From G963665185 sp963665185 (GTDB taxonomy: Bacteria; Desulfobacterota; Desulfovibrionia; Desulfovibrionales; Desulfovibrionaceae), in contig CAXXPO010000009.1 in the NCBI GenBank assembly GCA_963665185.2, positions 62,001 to 126,000 of the forward strand: DNA of 64,000 nt, read 5' to 3'. Of this stretch, positions 1 to 8,423 are shown piece by piece (the first letter of the stretch is position 1; every line of letters begins with the position of its first letter). Both the position numbers and the translations under genes were made by a program. The notes beneath the pieces are model-generated. The model worked only from the letters and a program-made list of their open reading frames with translations, was not told where the DNA came from and did not search any database.

Positions 1-1
1 C

Positions 2-958
2 GGTTTTTGCACTGCTGTGGATTTGGTTTTTGACGGGGACAGGGCTGGGCAGAAGGCGGCGTTTCGTAGTGCGGAGATGATCCTTACCCAGGGCTTGACC
101 TGCCGTATCATCCCACTGCCTGAAGGACTGGATGTGGATGATGTGCTTAGGCAGCGGGGAAAGGAAGGATTTGAGGCATGCCTTGCCCAGGCCATTAATG
201 GCCTGGATTTTTGTGTAGATACCGTTACGGCCACAGGCTCGGCTCGTGAAGTCATGCAATGGGCCGTGGGATTTTTGAAAAATCTTGGGAACAAGGATTG
301 GCATGCGTATTTTATTCCCAGGATTGCAAGCAAGGCCCGGCTCTCGGAAAGCCTGCTGCGCGAGGCGGTTGTCTCCGGTCTGAGCAAGATGCAGGACCAG
401 CAGCCGCAAGTTCGGAGCAACGAAGGAACTTCACAGGCGGCAAAAAAAAATACGGCCCTGAGCACTGACAGCTTTAGGGACCACCAGTTGCTTGCCTTGC
501 CCATTCGTAATCCTGAACTTGTGGAAAGTTGCCGTTTGGCAGGACTTGAGGATGCTTTGGCAACCCCTTGGGCCCAGGGATTCTGGGGCAAACTTGCTAA
601 GGATGACGGGATGCCTGTCCTGGAACGACTTAATGCCTCGGAGAAGCCTGTTTGGGCAAGATTGCAGATGACTGACCTGTTTGCCTGCGACAAGGATGAA
701 GATCCGTGGGCAGATGTGGATTTATATCTGCAGATGCAAAAGGCCCAGAGTAAGGCCGATAATCTGGACAGCGCAATTCGCGATGCCCAGGCCAGGGGGG
801 ATACCCCTGAGATAGACCGGCTGTGGCCGGTATATCAACAATATCAAAAGACGATACGTTACTACCGCGCTGTGTTGTGTGGTGATACAGAAGAAGCCGA
901 AAGGCTTAGTCAGTCCCTAGCTGAAGAGCTTCACGGGAGGAGCGATGAGCAACCTTAA
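2..958 (+). CDS. dnaG: DNA primase DnaG, C-terminal part (5' end outside window)
   Basis: Replication primase that makes RNA primers for DNA polymerase at the fork. Only the C-terminal ~318 residues are in the window; the frame is open to the left edge, so the gene is truncated by the window, not broken. The visible part begins in the TOPRIM fold: FDGDRAGQKAA at visible residues 10-20 is the metal-binding DxD motif. The remainder is the helical tail expected to carry the DnaB-helicase binding domain. Its last 14 bases overlap the rpoD start, the classic dnaG-rpoD macromolecular-synthesis arrangement, so the two are very likely co-transcribed. The C-terminal part is poorly conserved, and I base the name on the TOPRIM motif plus context. 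Confidence 0.92.
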   Translation, partial: GFCTAVDLVFDGDRAGQKAAFRSAEMILTQGLTCRIIPLPEGLDVDDVLRQRGKEGFEACLAQAINGLDFCVDTVTATGSAREVMQWAVGFLKNLGNKDWHAYFIPRIASKARLSESLLREAVVSGLSKMQDQQPQVRSNEGTSQAAKKNTALSTDSFRDHQLLALPIRNPELVESCRLAGLEDALATPWAQGFWGKLAKDDGMPVLERLNASEKPVWARLQMTDLFACDKDEDPWADVDLYLQMQKAQSKADNLDSAIRDAQARGDTPEIDRLWPVYQQYQKTIRYYRAVLCGDTEEAERLSQSLAEELHGRSDEQP

Positions 959-2723
959 AGAAATACAGCAGATTCAGACCCTTATAGCGCAAGGCCGCAA
1001 AAAGGGATATCTGACGTTCGAGGAATTGAATAAATCGCTGCCTTCCGAGGTCAGCAATCCTGAACAGATCGAGGAGATCATTGCGATCTTCGACCAATTG
1101 GATATCGCCATTGTCGATTCGGACAAGGAAGGCAGAAAGATCCAGATCATGTCCGGCGGTGACGAGGACGAGAGTGTCGCCGATGCTGCCAGCGTTGTTG
1201 ACAGCGTCGAAGACGAAGACACGGCGGACTACGCCACCCGCAGCACCGACCCTGTGCGTATGTACTTGCGTGAAATGGGAGCTGTGCCGTTGCTTGATCG
1301 CGAAGGTGAAGTCGTTATCGCCAAGAAGATCGAAACCGGTGAACTGGATGTGTTATACGCCTTGGTGGAAGTTCCCGTGGCAGTCGAAGAGTTGATCAAC
1401 GTTGGAACAGATCTCAAGAACGGGCGTATCAAGCTGAAGGACGTGGTCAAGACCATTGAAGAGGACGATCCGTCCGAAGACGAAATGAACCAGCGTCAGC
1501 GTGTCATTCATCTTTTGGATGAAGTGCGTGTGATGTACAGAAAAAAACGTAAGATTTACTGCAAGTTGGACGGGTGCGCCACCCTGGAGCGCCGTGTGTA
1601 CGGTGTGCAGATGGAGATCCTCGGCTTCAAGGAGGACATCGTCACTCGACTGCGTGATATCAAGCTGGAAAAAACACTTATTGACCGCATCATCGAAACA
1701 GTGGGCGATTATGTCCGGCAGATGCACAACTGCCAGCGCGATCTGGCCGCCTACATCATGGCCACCGGCAAGAACCAGCAGGAAGTTCAGGAACTTTTCC
1801 GTCAAGTGGACGAACGCGAGATGAATCCTGTTATGGCTGCCGACTCGTTGGGGCTGACCGTGGAAGAATTTTTCTCCTTCAAGGAAATGCTTGCCGGGAA
1901 GATTGAAATTCTTATCCGTCTTCAGGACAAATGCTGTCATAATGTCTCGGACCTGGAAGAGGTTCTCTGGCGTATTAAGCGGGGCAATATCGCCGCCATG
2001 CAGGCCAAGCAGGAACTCATTCGTTCCAACCTGCGCCTTGTTGTATCTATTGCCAAGAAGTATACCAACCGGGGTTTGCAGTTCCTGGACCTCATACAGG
2101 AAGGTAACATTGGTCTGATGAAGGCGGTGGACAAGTTCGAGTACCAGCGTGGATACAAGTTTTCCACATACGCGACATGGTGGATTCGTCAGGCCATTAC
2201 CAGGGCCATTGCGGACCAGGCACGAACCATCCGTATTCCGGTGCACATGATAGAGACTATCAACAAACTCATCCGCACTTCCCGTTACCTCGTGCAGGAA
2301 TTGGGACGCGATCCTTCCCCTGAGGAGATTGCGGAGCGAATGGATTATCCGCTGGAGAAGGTCAAGAAGGTCCTTAAAATAGCCAAGGAACCCATTTCTC
2401 TGGAGACTCCCATTGGCGACGAAGAGGACTCCAGTCTGGGGGATTTCATTGAAGACAAGAAAGCTGTTGCACCCGCCGAAGAAGTGGTCAACACCAAGCT
2501 TGGCGAGCAGATAGGCAAGGTTCTTTCCGATCTGACACCGCGCGAAGAACAGGTTTTGCGCAAGCGTTTCGGAATTGGTGAAAAATCAGACCATACCCTG
2601 GAGGAAGTTGGAAAACTTTTCAATGTGACCAGGGAGCGTATCCGCCAGATAGAGGCCAAGGCTTTGCGCAAGCTCCGCCATCCCGTTCGCAGCCAGTTAC
2701 TTCGTTCTTATTATGAGAACTGA
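945..2723 (+). CDS. rpoD: RNA polymerase primary sigma factor RpoD (sigma-70)
   Basis: Housekeeping sigma factor directing RNA polymerase to -10/-35 promoters. 592 residues, normal for a proteobacterial sigma-70. An N-terminal region 1.1 (about 1-60) and acidic linker are followed by region 1.2 (YLREMGAVPLLDREGE), a long non-conserved insertion, then region 2 (DLIQEGNIGLMKAVDKFEY near 382, YATWWIRQAITRAI near 405). Region 4.2 has the helix-turn-helix TLEEVGKLFNVTRERIRQIE near 550-570. ATG at 945 has a strong GGGAGGAG Shine-Dalgarno inside the end of dnaG. A rho-independent terminator lies 24 bases after the stop. Confidence 0.99.
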   Translation: MSNLKEIQQIQTLIAQGRKKGYLTFEELNKSLPSEVSNPEQIEEIIAIFDQLDIAIVDSDKEGRKIQIMSGGDEDESVADAASVVDSVEDEDTADYATRSTDPVRMYLREMGAVPLLDREGEVVIAKKIETGELDVLYALVEVPVAVEELINVGTDLKNGRIKLKDVVKTIEEDDPSEDEMNQRQRVIHLLDEVRVMYRKKRKIYCKLDGCATLERRVYGVQMEILGFKEDIVTRLRDIKLEKTLIDRIIETVGDYVRQMHNCQRDLAAYIMATGKNQQEVQELFRQVDEREMNPVMAADSLGLTVEEFFSFKEMLAGKIEILIRLQDKCCHNVSDLEEVLWRIKRGNIAAMQAKQELIRSNLRLVVSIAKKYTNRGLQFLDLIQEGNIGLMKAVDKFEYQRGYKFSTYATWWIRQAITRAIADQARTIRIPVHMIETINKLIRTSRYLVQELGRDPSPEEIAERMDYPLEKVKKVLKIAKEPISLETPIGDEEDSSLGDFIEDKKAVAPAEEVVNTKLGEQIGKVLSDLTPREEQVLRKRFGIGEKSDHTLEEVGKLFNVTRERIRQIEAKALRKLRHPVRSQLLRSYYEN

Positions 2724-3414
2724 AAAAAATCTGATTGTTATCTTTCAAGGGGCCTTCGGGCCCCTTTTGTATATGTTGTTTTTGATCCCGATGTGTTTGT
2801 TTATTTTTTCCGGGGAAGCCCACGGGGTGGGCGGCAAGCCGCAAATGGTCCGGCATGTCTATGACGGGGATACGTTTCAGCTTGTGAACGGTGATGTTGT
2901 CCGGCTGGCCGGTGTGGATGCTCCAGAGCTGGGACATGACGGCCAACCCGATCAATACTACGCGGACGATGCGCGCAAAGCTTTGCATGATCTTGTGGAC
3001 GGTCGGAAGATCGTCATTAAACGGTTGGGGAGGAAGCTCGACAGGTTTGGCCGTATCCTGGCAGCCGTGTATCTGTCGGACGGTCGGCTGGTACAGGATG
3101 TTCTCATCGCCAGGGGGGTGGTATTTTGTCTTTACTATAAAGATTTGCCCGAAGCGTTTCAGCAACGCCTGCTGGCCATACAGGGCCGTGCAATGCAGGA
3201 AGGGGAGGGATTCTGGTCGAAAATACTGTCGGTGCGGCATGCTGCATCCGGCGGTTTTGTCGGCAACCGTGGTTCCCGCCGTTTTGGGCCGACACGCTGT
3301 GCGGCGTTGCGAAAGATCAAAAAAGGGAACAGTGTTTTTTTTGAAAACTCGTATGATGCCTTTTTCGCAGGGTATGCTCCTTATCGAGAATGCGGACTTT
3401 GGCCTGCAGATTGA
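2713..3414 (+). CDS. thermonuclease-like (SNase) exported protein with C-terminal Cys-containing module
   Basis: Member of the staphylococcal-nuclease family, Ca2+-dependent nucleic-acid hydrolases. A hydrophobic N-terminus suggests export. The SNase core has YDGDTFQL near residue 50, VRLAGVDAPE near 64-73 and KLDRFGRILA near 113-122, containing the family's Arg/Asp/Arg catalytic positions. The tail (about 175-233) has GNRGSRRF, a lone Cys, GYAPYRECG and a final WPAD, resembling the small Ada-like module often appended to such nucleases in this group, here with few cysteines. The longest start overlaps rpoD by 11 bases but the rpoD terminator then lies within codons 12-19. An in-frame ATG at 2773 (signal-peptide-like MLFLIPMCLFIFSGEAHG) is a good alternative. 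Neither has a clear Shine-Dalgarno. Confidence 0.8.
   Translation: MRTEKNLIVIFQGAFGPLLYMLFLIPMCLFIFSGEAHGVGGKPQMVRHVYDGDTFQLVNGDVVRLAGVDAPELGHDGQPDQYYADDARKALHDLVDGRKIVIKRLGRKLDRFGRILAAVYLSDGRLVQDVLIARGVVFCLYYKDLPEAFQQRLLAIQGRAMQEGEGFWSKILSVRHAASGGFVGNRGSRRFGPTRCAALRKIKKGNSVFFENSYDAFFAGYAPYRECGLWPAD
2747..2768 (+). terminator. rho-independent terminator of dnaG-rpoD
   Basis: Perfect 8-bp stem (2747-2754 with 2759-2766) closed by a UUCG tetraloop with a C-G closing pair, followed by a short T run. It lies inside the longest reading of the next open frame, which bears on that gene's start. Confidence 0.85.
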
Positions 3415-3484
3415 GGATGGCGCGTGTTGCGCAACGTGGCTTGACATTACCGGGGTAGGCGGCTCCTGGTTCAGACGGTTAGCC

Positions 3485-3513
3485 TTGCCTATCCGTTGTA
3501 ACTTGATTATACA
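3485..3513 (+). promoter_or_regulatory. candidate sigma-70 promoter for yajC-secDF
   Basis: TTGCCT (3485-3490), 17-base spacer, TATACA (3508-3513), located 37 bases upstream of the yajC ATG. Judged by eye only. Confidence 0.45.
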
Positions 3514-3549
3514 AAGTCGATTTGAACGACCCCAATGAGGAGATTTTCC

Positions 3550-3906
3550 ATGATTTTCGAAAGTGTTGCTTACGCAATGGGCTCAATGCCTGCCGGCGGA
3601 GAAGGTGGGAGTAATCCCATTACGGCTTTTCTGCCTTTGATTCTTATGTTTGCCATCTTCTATTTTCTTTTGATTCGTCCCCAGCAGAAGAAGCAGAAAA
3701 AGCATCGCGAATTTTTGATGAATCTCAAAAAGGGCGATTATGTTTTGACCGGCGGCGGTATGTATGGCCGGATCAAGGCTGTGGAAGGGGATGTTCTGGA
3801 TGTTGAGCTGGCCGAGAATTTCACGGTCAAGATCAATCGCAGCTTTATTTCCGGTTCCGGCGACCCCACGGAAGCCAAGCAGGCTGCGAAGAGCGATAAG
3901 AACTAG
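3550..3906 (+). CDS. yajC: preprotein translocase subunit YajC
   Basis: Small inner-membrane accessory protein of the SecDF-YajC complex that supports Sec-dependent export. 118 residues. One transmembrane segment (about 27-45, FLPLILMFAIFYFLLIRPQ) is followed by the diagnostic RPQQKKQKKH turn and a cytoplasmic beta domain (GDYVLTGGGMYGRIKAV). The start at 3550 is chosen over the in-frame ATG at 3535 because the AGGAG Shine-Dalgarno (3536-3540) sits 9 bases upstream of 3550 and would be coding if 3535 were used. It lies immediately upstream of secD and secF, as usual. Confidence 0.97.
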   Translation: MIFESVAYAMGSMPAGGEGGSNPITAFLPLILMFAIFYFLLIRPQQKKQKKHREFLMNLKKGDYVLTGGGMYGRIKAVEGDVLDVELAENFTVKINRSFISGSGDPTEAKQAAKSDKN

Positions 3907-3923
3907 GTTTGCACGCATTTATT

Positions 3924-3957
3924 GCACGGCCAGCAGGACATTTTCTGCTGGCCGTGC
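3924..3957 (+). other. intercistronic hairpin between yajC and secD
   Basis: Perfect 13-bp inverted repeat (3924-3936 with 3945-3957), 8-base loop, not followed by a T run. More likely a transcript-stability or attenuation element between yajC and secD than a full terminator. Confidence 0.5.
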
Positions 3958-4024
3958 TTGCTGTTATGTTGTGCGTCTTTTCCCATATTCATAGATTCCT
4001 CGTGCAACGTGTTAAGGAGAGGAA

Positions 4025-5626
4025 ATGAAAGGCACTTTGGGGCTTCGGATAGCGGGCGTCCTGATTGTAACCCTGCTTGGGCTGGCATATATGCTGCCTT
4101 CGCTGCCGGGCATGAGCCAGTCCGGTTTGGGGGCAATCCTGCCAGACGACCGTATCAATCTCGGCCTGGATCTGAAAGGTGGCATTCACCTGACCCTCGA
4201 AGTTGATGTGAACAAGGCCATTGATAATTCTCTGGCGCAACTTGGTCAGGACGTCCGGTCCTTTGCCAGAGACAAGAATATAATGGTTCTGAAGCCACAT
4301 GTTCTTTCCGGCGAGCGGTTGGAATTCACACTTCTCCGCAAGGAACAGCAAGGCGACTTCGATTCGTTTCTGGCTGAAAATTTTTCTGCCCTGAAGGTGC
4401 AGGCGGCCAAACCCTCGACCGATGGCAAGGTTGATTACATCACCCAGATGACGCCCGACTATCGCAAACATATTTTAAAGATGACTGTGGACCAGGCGGT
4501 CAAAACGATCCGCAACCGAATCGACGAGTTCGGCGTGGCCGAACCTGACATTCGCAAGCAGGAAGGTGGCCGCATCCAGGTGCAGTTACCCGGTTTGCAG
4601 GATCCGGAACGGGCCATCAGCATTATCGGCAAGACAGCCCATCTGGAATTCCGCATTGTGGACGACAGTGCCGATCTTGAACGCGCTGTAAAAGGCATGC
4701 TGCCTCCCGACCGCATGCTCATGTCCATGCGGACTCAAAATCCCGATGGTACGTTCATAGAACGCCCACTGGTGGTGGACAGGAACGCCGCACTCACCGG
4801 TGAGTACATCACGGATGCCAAGACCCAGTTCGATTCATGGAACCAGCCTTACGTCAGCATGACGTTCAACAACAGCGGAGCGAGGCTTTTCGAGCGCATC
4901 ACCGAAGAAAACGTGAAGAAGCGTATGGCCATTGTGCTAGACGGCAACGTCTACTCCGCTCCTGTGATTCAGGAACGCATTGCCGGAGGCAGGGCGTCCA
5001 TTTCCGGGCAGTTCACCACGGAACAGGCCCACGACCTGGCCATTGTCCTGCGTGCCGGTGCGTTGCCTGCTCCGGTGAAGGTTCTGGAACAGCGGACCGT
5101 CGGTCCTTCCCTTGGACAGGAATCCATAGACCAGGGTATTACCGCCGCTCTTCTGGGCACAGCGTTGGTGCTTTTGTTCATGGTTGTCTACTATGGCTTT
5201 GGCGGTCTGGTTGCCGACGTGGTCCTGGCATTGAACCTCGTGCTCATTATAGCAGGTCTGGCTGCTTTTGGAGCAACTCTGACCTTGCCGGGCATTGCGG
5301 GCATCATTCTGACGATCGGTATGGCCGTGGATGCCAACGTCATTATTTTTGAACGTATTCGTGAAGAGCTTCGCAATGGACTTACGCCACGCGCTGCTAT
5401 TGACGAAGGATACGCCCGGGCCACCCTGACCATTCTCGATGCCAACGTGACGACCATCATTGCGGCCATCATTCTGTATGAATTTGGAACCGGACCGATT
5501 CGCGGTTTTGCCGTGACCCTGTCCCTGGGCATCCTTGCCTCCATGTTTACGGCCATTTTTGTTTCCAGGGTGCTGTTCGATTTGTACACCAACAGTCGCC
5601 CGCAACTGCAAAAGCTGAGCATCTAA
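4025..5626 (+). CDS. secD: protein translocase subunit SecD
   Basis: Inner-membrane SecDF subunit that uses the proton-motive force to pull exported proteins out of the SecYEG channel on the periplasmic side. 533 residues. N-terminal membrane anchor (about 8-27), then DLKGGIHLTLEVD near 48, a large periplasmic domain including IRNRIDEFGVAEP, and five closely spaced C-terminal membrane helices (from about 375) with GMAVDANVIIFERIREE, the conserved RND-type Asp/Arg motif. AAGGAGAGG Shine-Dalgarno lies directly upstream of ATG. secF follows 15 bases later. Confidence 0.98.
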   Translation: MKGTLGLRIAGVLIVTLLGLAYMLPSLPGMSQSGLGAILPDDRINLGLDLKGGIHLTLEVDVNKAIDNSLAQLGQDVRSFARDKNIMVLKPHVLSGERLEFTLLRKEQQGDFDSFLAENFSALKVQAAKPSTDGKVDYITQMTPDYRKHILKMTVDQAVKTIRNRIDEFGVAEPDIRKQEGGRIQVQLPGLQDPERAISIIGKTAHLEFRIVDDSADLERAVKGMLPPDRMLMSMRTQNPDGTFIERPLVVDRNAALTGEYITDAKTQFDSWNQPYVSMTFNNSGARLFERITEENVKKRMAIVLDGNVYSAPVIQERIAGGRASISGQFTTEQAHDLAIVLRAGALPAPVKVLEQRTVGPSLGQESIDQGITAALLGTALVLLFMVVYYGFGGLVADVVLALNLVLIIAGLAAFGATLTLPGIAGIILTIGMAVDANVIIFERIREELRNGLTPRAAIDEGYARATLTILDANVTTIIAAIILYEFGTGPIRGFAVTLSLGILASMFTAIFVSRVLFDLYTNSRPQLQKLSI

Positions 5627-5641
5627 GGGGAGTGGCGTAAC

Positions 5642-6730
5642 ATGGGACTGCAAATCATACGGCCTGATACCAATATCAATTTTATTGGTTCGCGGAAAAT
5701 AGCCTATTTAGTATCCGTCGCGGTCATTCTTGTTGGCTTGGTCTCCCTGGCTTTAAAGGGAGGTCCCAGCTACGGGATCGACTTTGCCGGTGGCATTATT
5801 GTCCAGGTCAAGTTCGACCAGCAGACGGATCTGAACAAATTGAAATCCTCGCTGGAGCAGACCAAACTGCCTGGCGTGGTGGTGCAGCAGTTTGGACTGG
5901 AAGACGACAATGAATATCTTATCCGCATTTCCCAGTCGGACATTCCATCCAATACTGTCCGCGAGGAAATCTCCAACACCTTTAAAAACAATCTGCCCGG
6001 CAGTGGATTCGAACTTCAACGCTTGGAAATGGTCGGTCCCAAAGTAGGGGCGGACCTTCGTTCCAAGGCGTTGGAGGCTATGTTTTATGCGGTGCTGCTT
6101 ATTGCCATCTACATTTCCGGGCGATTCGAGCAGCGCTGGTTTGCTGCTGCCATTATGGCAGGTGGTCTTGCGACGGGGATTTATCTGCTCAAATTGGTGG
6201 GTATGCCCATGGGGTGGATGACTTTGGCCGCCATGGGAATCACTCTGGGCCTGTGCTGGTATCTCAAGCTCAATTATGCCCTTGGGGCGGTTGTTGCCCT
6301 GGTGCATGACGTGCTTATCACCGTAGGCGTGTTTTCCTTGCTGAACAAGGAATTCGACCTGACCATCATTGCGGCCTTGTTGACCATAATCGGCTACTCG
6401 CTCAACGACACCATTATCGTGTTCGACCGTATCCGTGAAAACATCCGTGGAAAGATATCAAAATCCTTTTCCAAGACCATCAATATCTCCATCAACCAGA
6501 CTCTCAGCCGTACCCTGCTGACATCGGGAACGACACTTCTCGTGGTATTTTGTCTGTATCTTGTGGGTGGCGGTGTTATTCACGATTTTGCCTTGGCCCT
6601 GCTTATCGGCATCATCGTGGGCACATACTCTTCGATTTTCGTTGCCAGTCCCATTCTTTTGGGTTTTGGCCCCAGTCCCCTGGATGAGATTGAAGAGAAG
6701 ACGAACGTTGTTGAAAAGCAAGGCGTTTGA
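5642..6730 (+). CDS. secF: protein translocase subunit SecF
   Basis: Partner of SecD in proton-driven late-stage protein export. 362 residues, slightly longer than the ~320 of many SecF proteins. N-terminal membrane helix (about 18-37), then SYGIDFAGGIIVQV, the periplasmic region, and C-terminal helices with SLNDTIIVFDRIREN (conserved Asp/Arg) and NQTLSRTLLTSGTTLLVV, the SecF signature. GGGGAG Shine-Dalgarno upstream. It closes the yajC-secD-secF operon and is followed by a strong terminator. Confidence 0.98.
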   Translation: MGLQIIRPDTNINFIGSRKIAYLVSVAVILVGLVSLALKGGPSYGIDFAGGIIVQVKFDQQTDLNKLKSSLEQTKLPGVVVQQFGLEDDNEYLIRISQSDIPSNTVREEISNTFKNNLPGSGFELQRLEMVGPKVGADLRSKALEAMFYAVLLIAIYISGRFEQRWFAAAIMAGGLATGIYLLKLVGMPMGWMTLAAMGITLGLCWYLKLNYALGAVVALVHDVLITVGVFSLLNKEFDLTIIAALLTIIGYSLNDTIIVFDRIRENIRGKISKSFSKTINISINQTLSRTLLTSGTTLLVVFCLYLVGGGVIHDFALALLIGIIVGTYSSIFVASPILLGFGPSPLDEIEEKTNVVEKQGV

Positions 6731-6753
6731 GCTTAACTTCATTGGAGCATGGT

Positions 6754-6790
6754 AAAAGCCCCCGCCGGGAAATTCGGCGGGGGCTTTTTT
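6754..6790 (+). terminator. terminator after secF (probably bidirectional with nadB)
   Basis: 14-bp stem (6754-6767 with 6775-6788) including a GC-rich core, then a T run. The A run on the left side means it could also terminate nadB transcripts arriving on the minus strand. Confidence 0.9.
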
Positions 6791-6838
6791 GCGAATAAAA
6801 TCGACAGCTTTTTTCTGGCGTAGATACGGAAGAGCGGC

Positions 6839-8422
6839 TCAGCTTATCCTGTAGTGGCATCCCTGACTGCGTAGGTTGCGTATGGCTGCCATGGTGATGA
6901 CATATGCTGCCTGGGACCCATGAAACAGGTCCACCAAGGATTTGGAAATGGGGGTTTCACTGTAGAATTTTTGCAGATGTTTATACTGGTTGCGCAGGTC
7001 TGCTAAGGCGCGGCTGAGGCGTTCGGAACTGCGTGTTATGCCTACATAGTTCCACATGGTGTGACGAATGGCCGCCCAGTCCTGGGCAATGAGGGCCGGA
7101 TCCTCGTTCATGTTGTTGCCGGGGCTTTCCCAGTCGGCTATGGAATCCAGAATCTTGTGGCTTAAAAGGCTTCTTTTTCCAATTCTGGAGATAATATCCT
7201 GGGCCGCGCTGTGCCCCCACAGAACTCCTTCCAGGAGTGATGTGCTGGCCAACCGGTTGGCTCCATGCACGCCGGTACAGGAGCACTCTCCCACGGCATA
7301 AAGACGTTCGAGAGTCGTCCGCCCCTTGGAATCGGTAAGCAGGCCGCCGCAGAAATAATGGGCTGCCGGGACCACGGGGATGGGATCCTTGCAGATGTCG
7401 ATGCCTATTTCCAGGCAATGGTTGTAGATGGTGGGAAAACGTTGGCTCAGGTCTTGTTTTACGTATCTTGCAGCATCCAAAAAAACGCAGGGCTCTCCTG
7501 TGTGAAGCATTTCTTCCTGGATGGCGCGGGTCACTATATCGCGGGGGGCAAGGTCGGCGCGTGAATCGTATCGAGGCATGAAAGCCTCTCCTGCGGCGTT
7601 GACCAATTTGGCGCCTTCTCCGCGTACGGCCTCGGAAACAAGAAATCGTTGTTTCGTCTTGTGGTAGAGGGCGGTGGGGTGAAACTGCACATATTCGGCA
7701 TTCAGGGTAGCCGCTCCGGCACGGTCCCCCATGGCCAATCCGGAACCTATGCTGTCCGTGGTGTTGGTGGTATGCAGGTATATCTGTCCTGCGCCGCCTG
7801 CGGCCATCACAGTATGCTCGGCCAGAATGGTTTCAACGTTTTTGGTCACGTCGTTGAACACGTACGCCCCCAGACATTGATTCATCAGGCTGTATCTGTA
7901 ATCCAAATGCCTGGAATTATGGCGCGTAGTAATCAGGTCAATGGCAGTCCGTTGTGTCAGAACCCGAATGTTGTGGTTGCTTTGCACAGCCTGGGAAAGG
8001 CCCTCCATGATGGCGCGACCTGTGAAATCGGCGCAGTGCAGAATGCGTTGTCGACTATGGCCGCCTTCGCGGGTCATGTTCCATGTTCCGTCCGGGTTTT
8101 TGTGGAAGGGAATTTCGAGCTTATTGATGAGTAGGTCGCGCACGACCTCGGGTCCTCTTCGGGATATGTGGCGGACGGCCCGTTGGTAGTTGTGCTTCCA
8201 GCCAGCCACCAGAATGTCATCTGCCAGAGCCTTGTCGTCACCCGGGCCGGCGGTGTAGACAATTCCTCCCTGGGCCAGAGCCGAATTGTTTTTTATGAGA
8301 CTGTCGGCAGCGGTTAGAAGAATGACTTCGTGGCCGGCGTCGGCAAGTTGCAGGGCGCAGGTAGCCCCGGCAATACCCGATCCGATGACGAGAACCTGGG
8401 ATGTGAGACGTAATGAACTCAT
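6839..8422 (-). CDS. nadB: L-aspartate oxidase NadB
   Basis: FAD enzyme that oxidises L-aspartate to iminoaspartate, the first step of de novo NAD synthesis; NadA then condenses the product with dihydroxyacetone phosphate. 527 residues. FAD-binding GSGIAG at 14-19, NSALAQGGI, QFHPTALY and EAVRGEGA, followed by GECSCTGVHGANRLASTSL, all typical of the succinate-dehydrogenase-like flavoprotein family. The longest frame extends 21 codons further upstream into nadA, but the ATG at 8422 is one base after the nadA stop (TAACATG), indicating translational coupling. Last gene of the minus-strand nadCAB operon. Confidence 0.97.
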   Translation of the reverse strand: MSSLRLTSQVLVIGSGIAGATCALQLADAGHEVILLTAADSLIKNNSALAQGGIVYTAGPGDDKALADDILVAGWKHNYQRAVRHISRRGPEVVRDLLINKLEIPFHKNPDGTWNMTREGGHSRQRILHCADFTGRAIMEGLSQAVQSNHNIRVLTQRTAIDLITTRHNSRHLDYRYSLMNQCLGAYVFNDVTKNVETILAEHTVMAAGGAGQIYLHTTNTTDSIGSGLAMGDRAGAATLNAEYVQFHPTALYHKTKQRFLVSEAVRGEGAKLVNAAGEAFMPRYDSRADLAPRDIVTRAIQEEMLHTGEPCVFLDAARYVKQDLSQRFPTIYNHCLEIGIDICKDPIPVVPAAHYFCGGLLTDSKGRTTLERLYAVGECSCTGVHGANRLASTSLLEGVLWGHSAAQDIISRIGKRSLLSHKILDSIADWESPGNNMNEDPALIAQDWAAIRHTMWNYVGITRSSERLSRALADLRNQYKHLQKFYSETPISKSLVDLFHGSQAAYVITMAAIRNLRSQGCHYRIS

Positions 8423-8423
8423 G

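Noticed and set aside
1353..2246. 297-codon minus-strand frame opposite rpoD
   Set aside because: Antisense to rpoD with no independent coding evidence.
6458..6742. 94-codon minus-strand frame at the end of secF
   Set aside because: Antisense to secF and crosses into the terminator region; no evidence.
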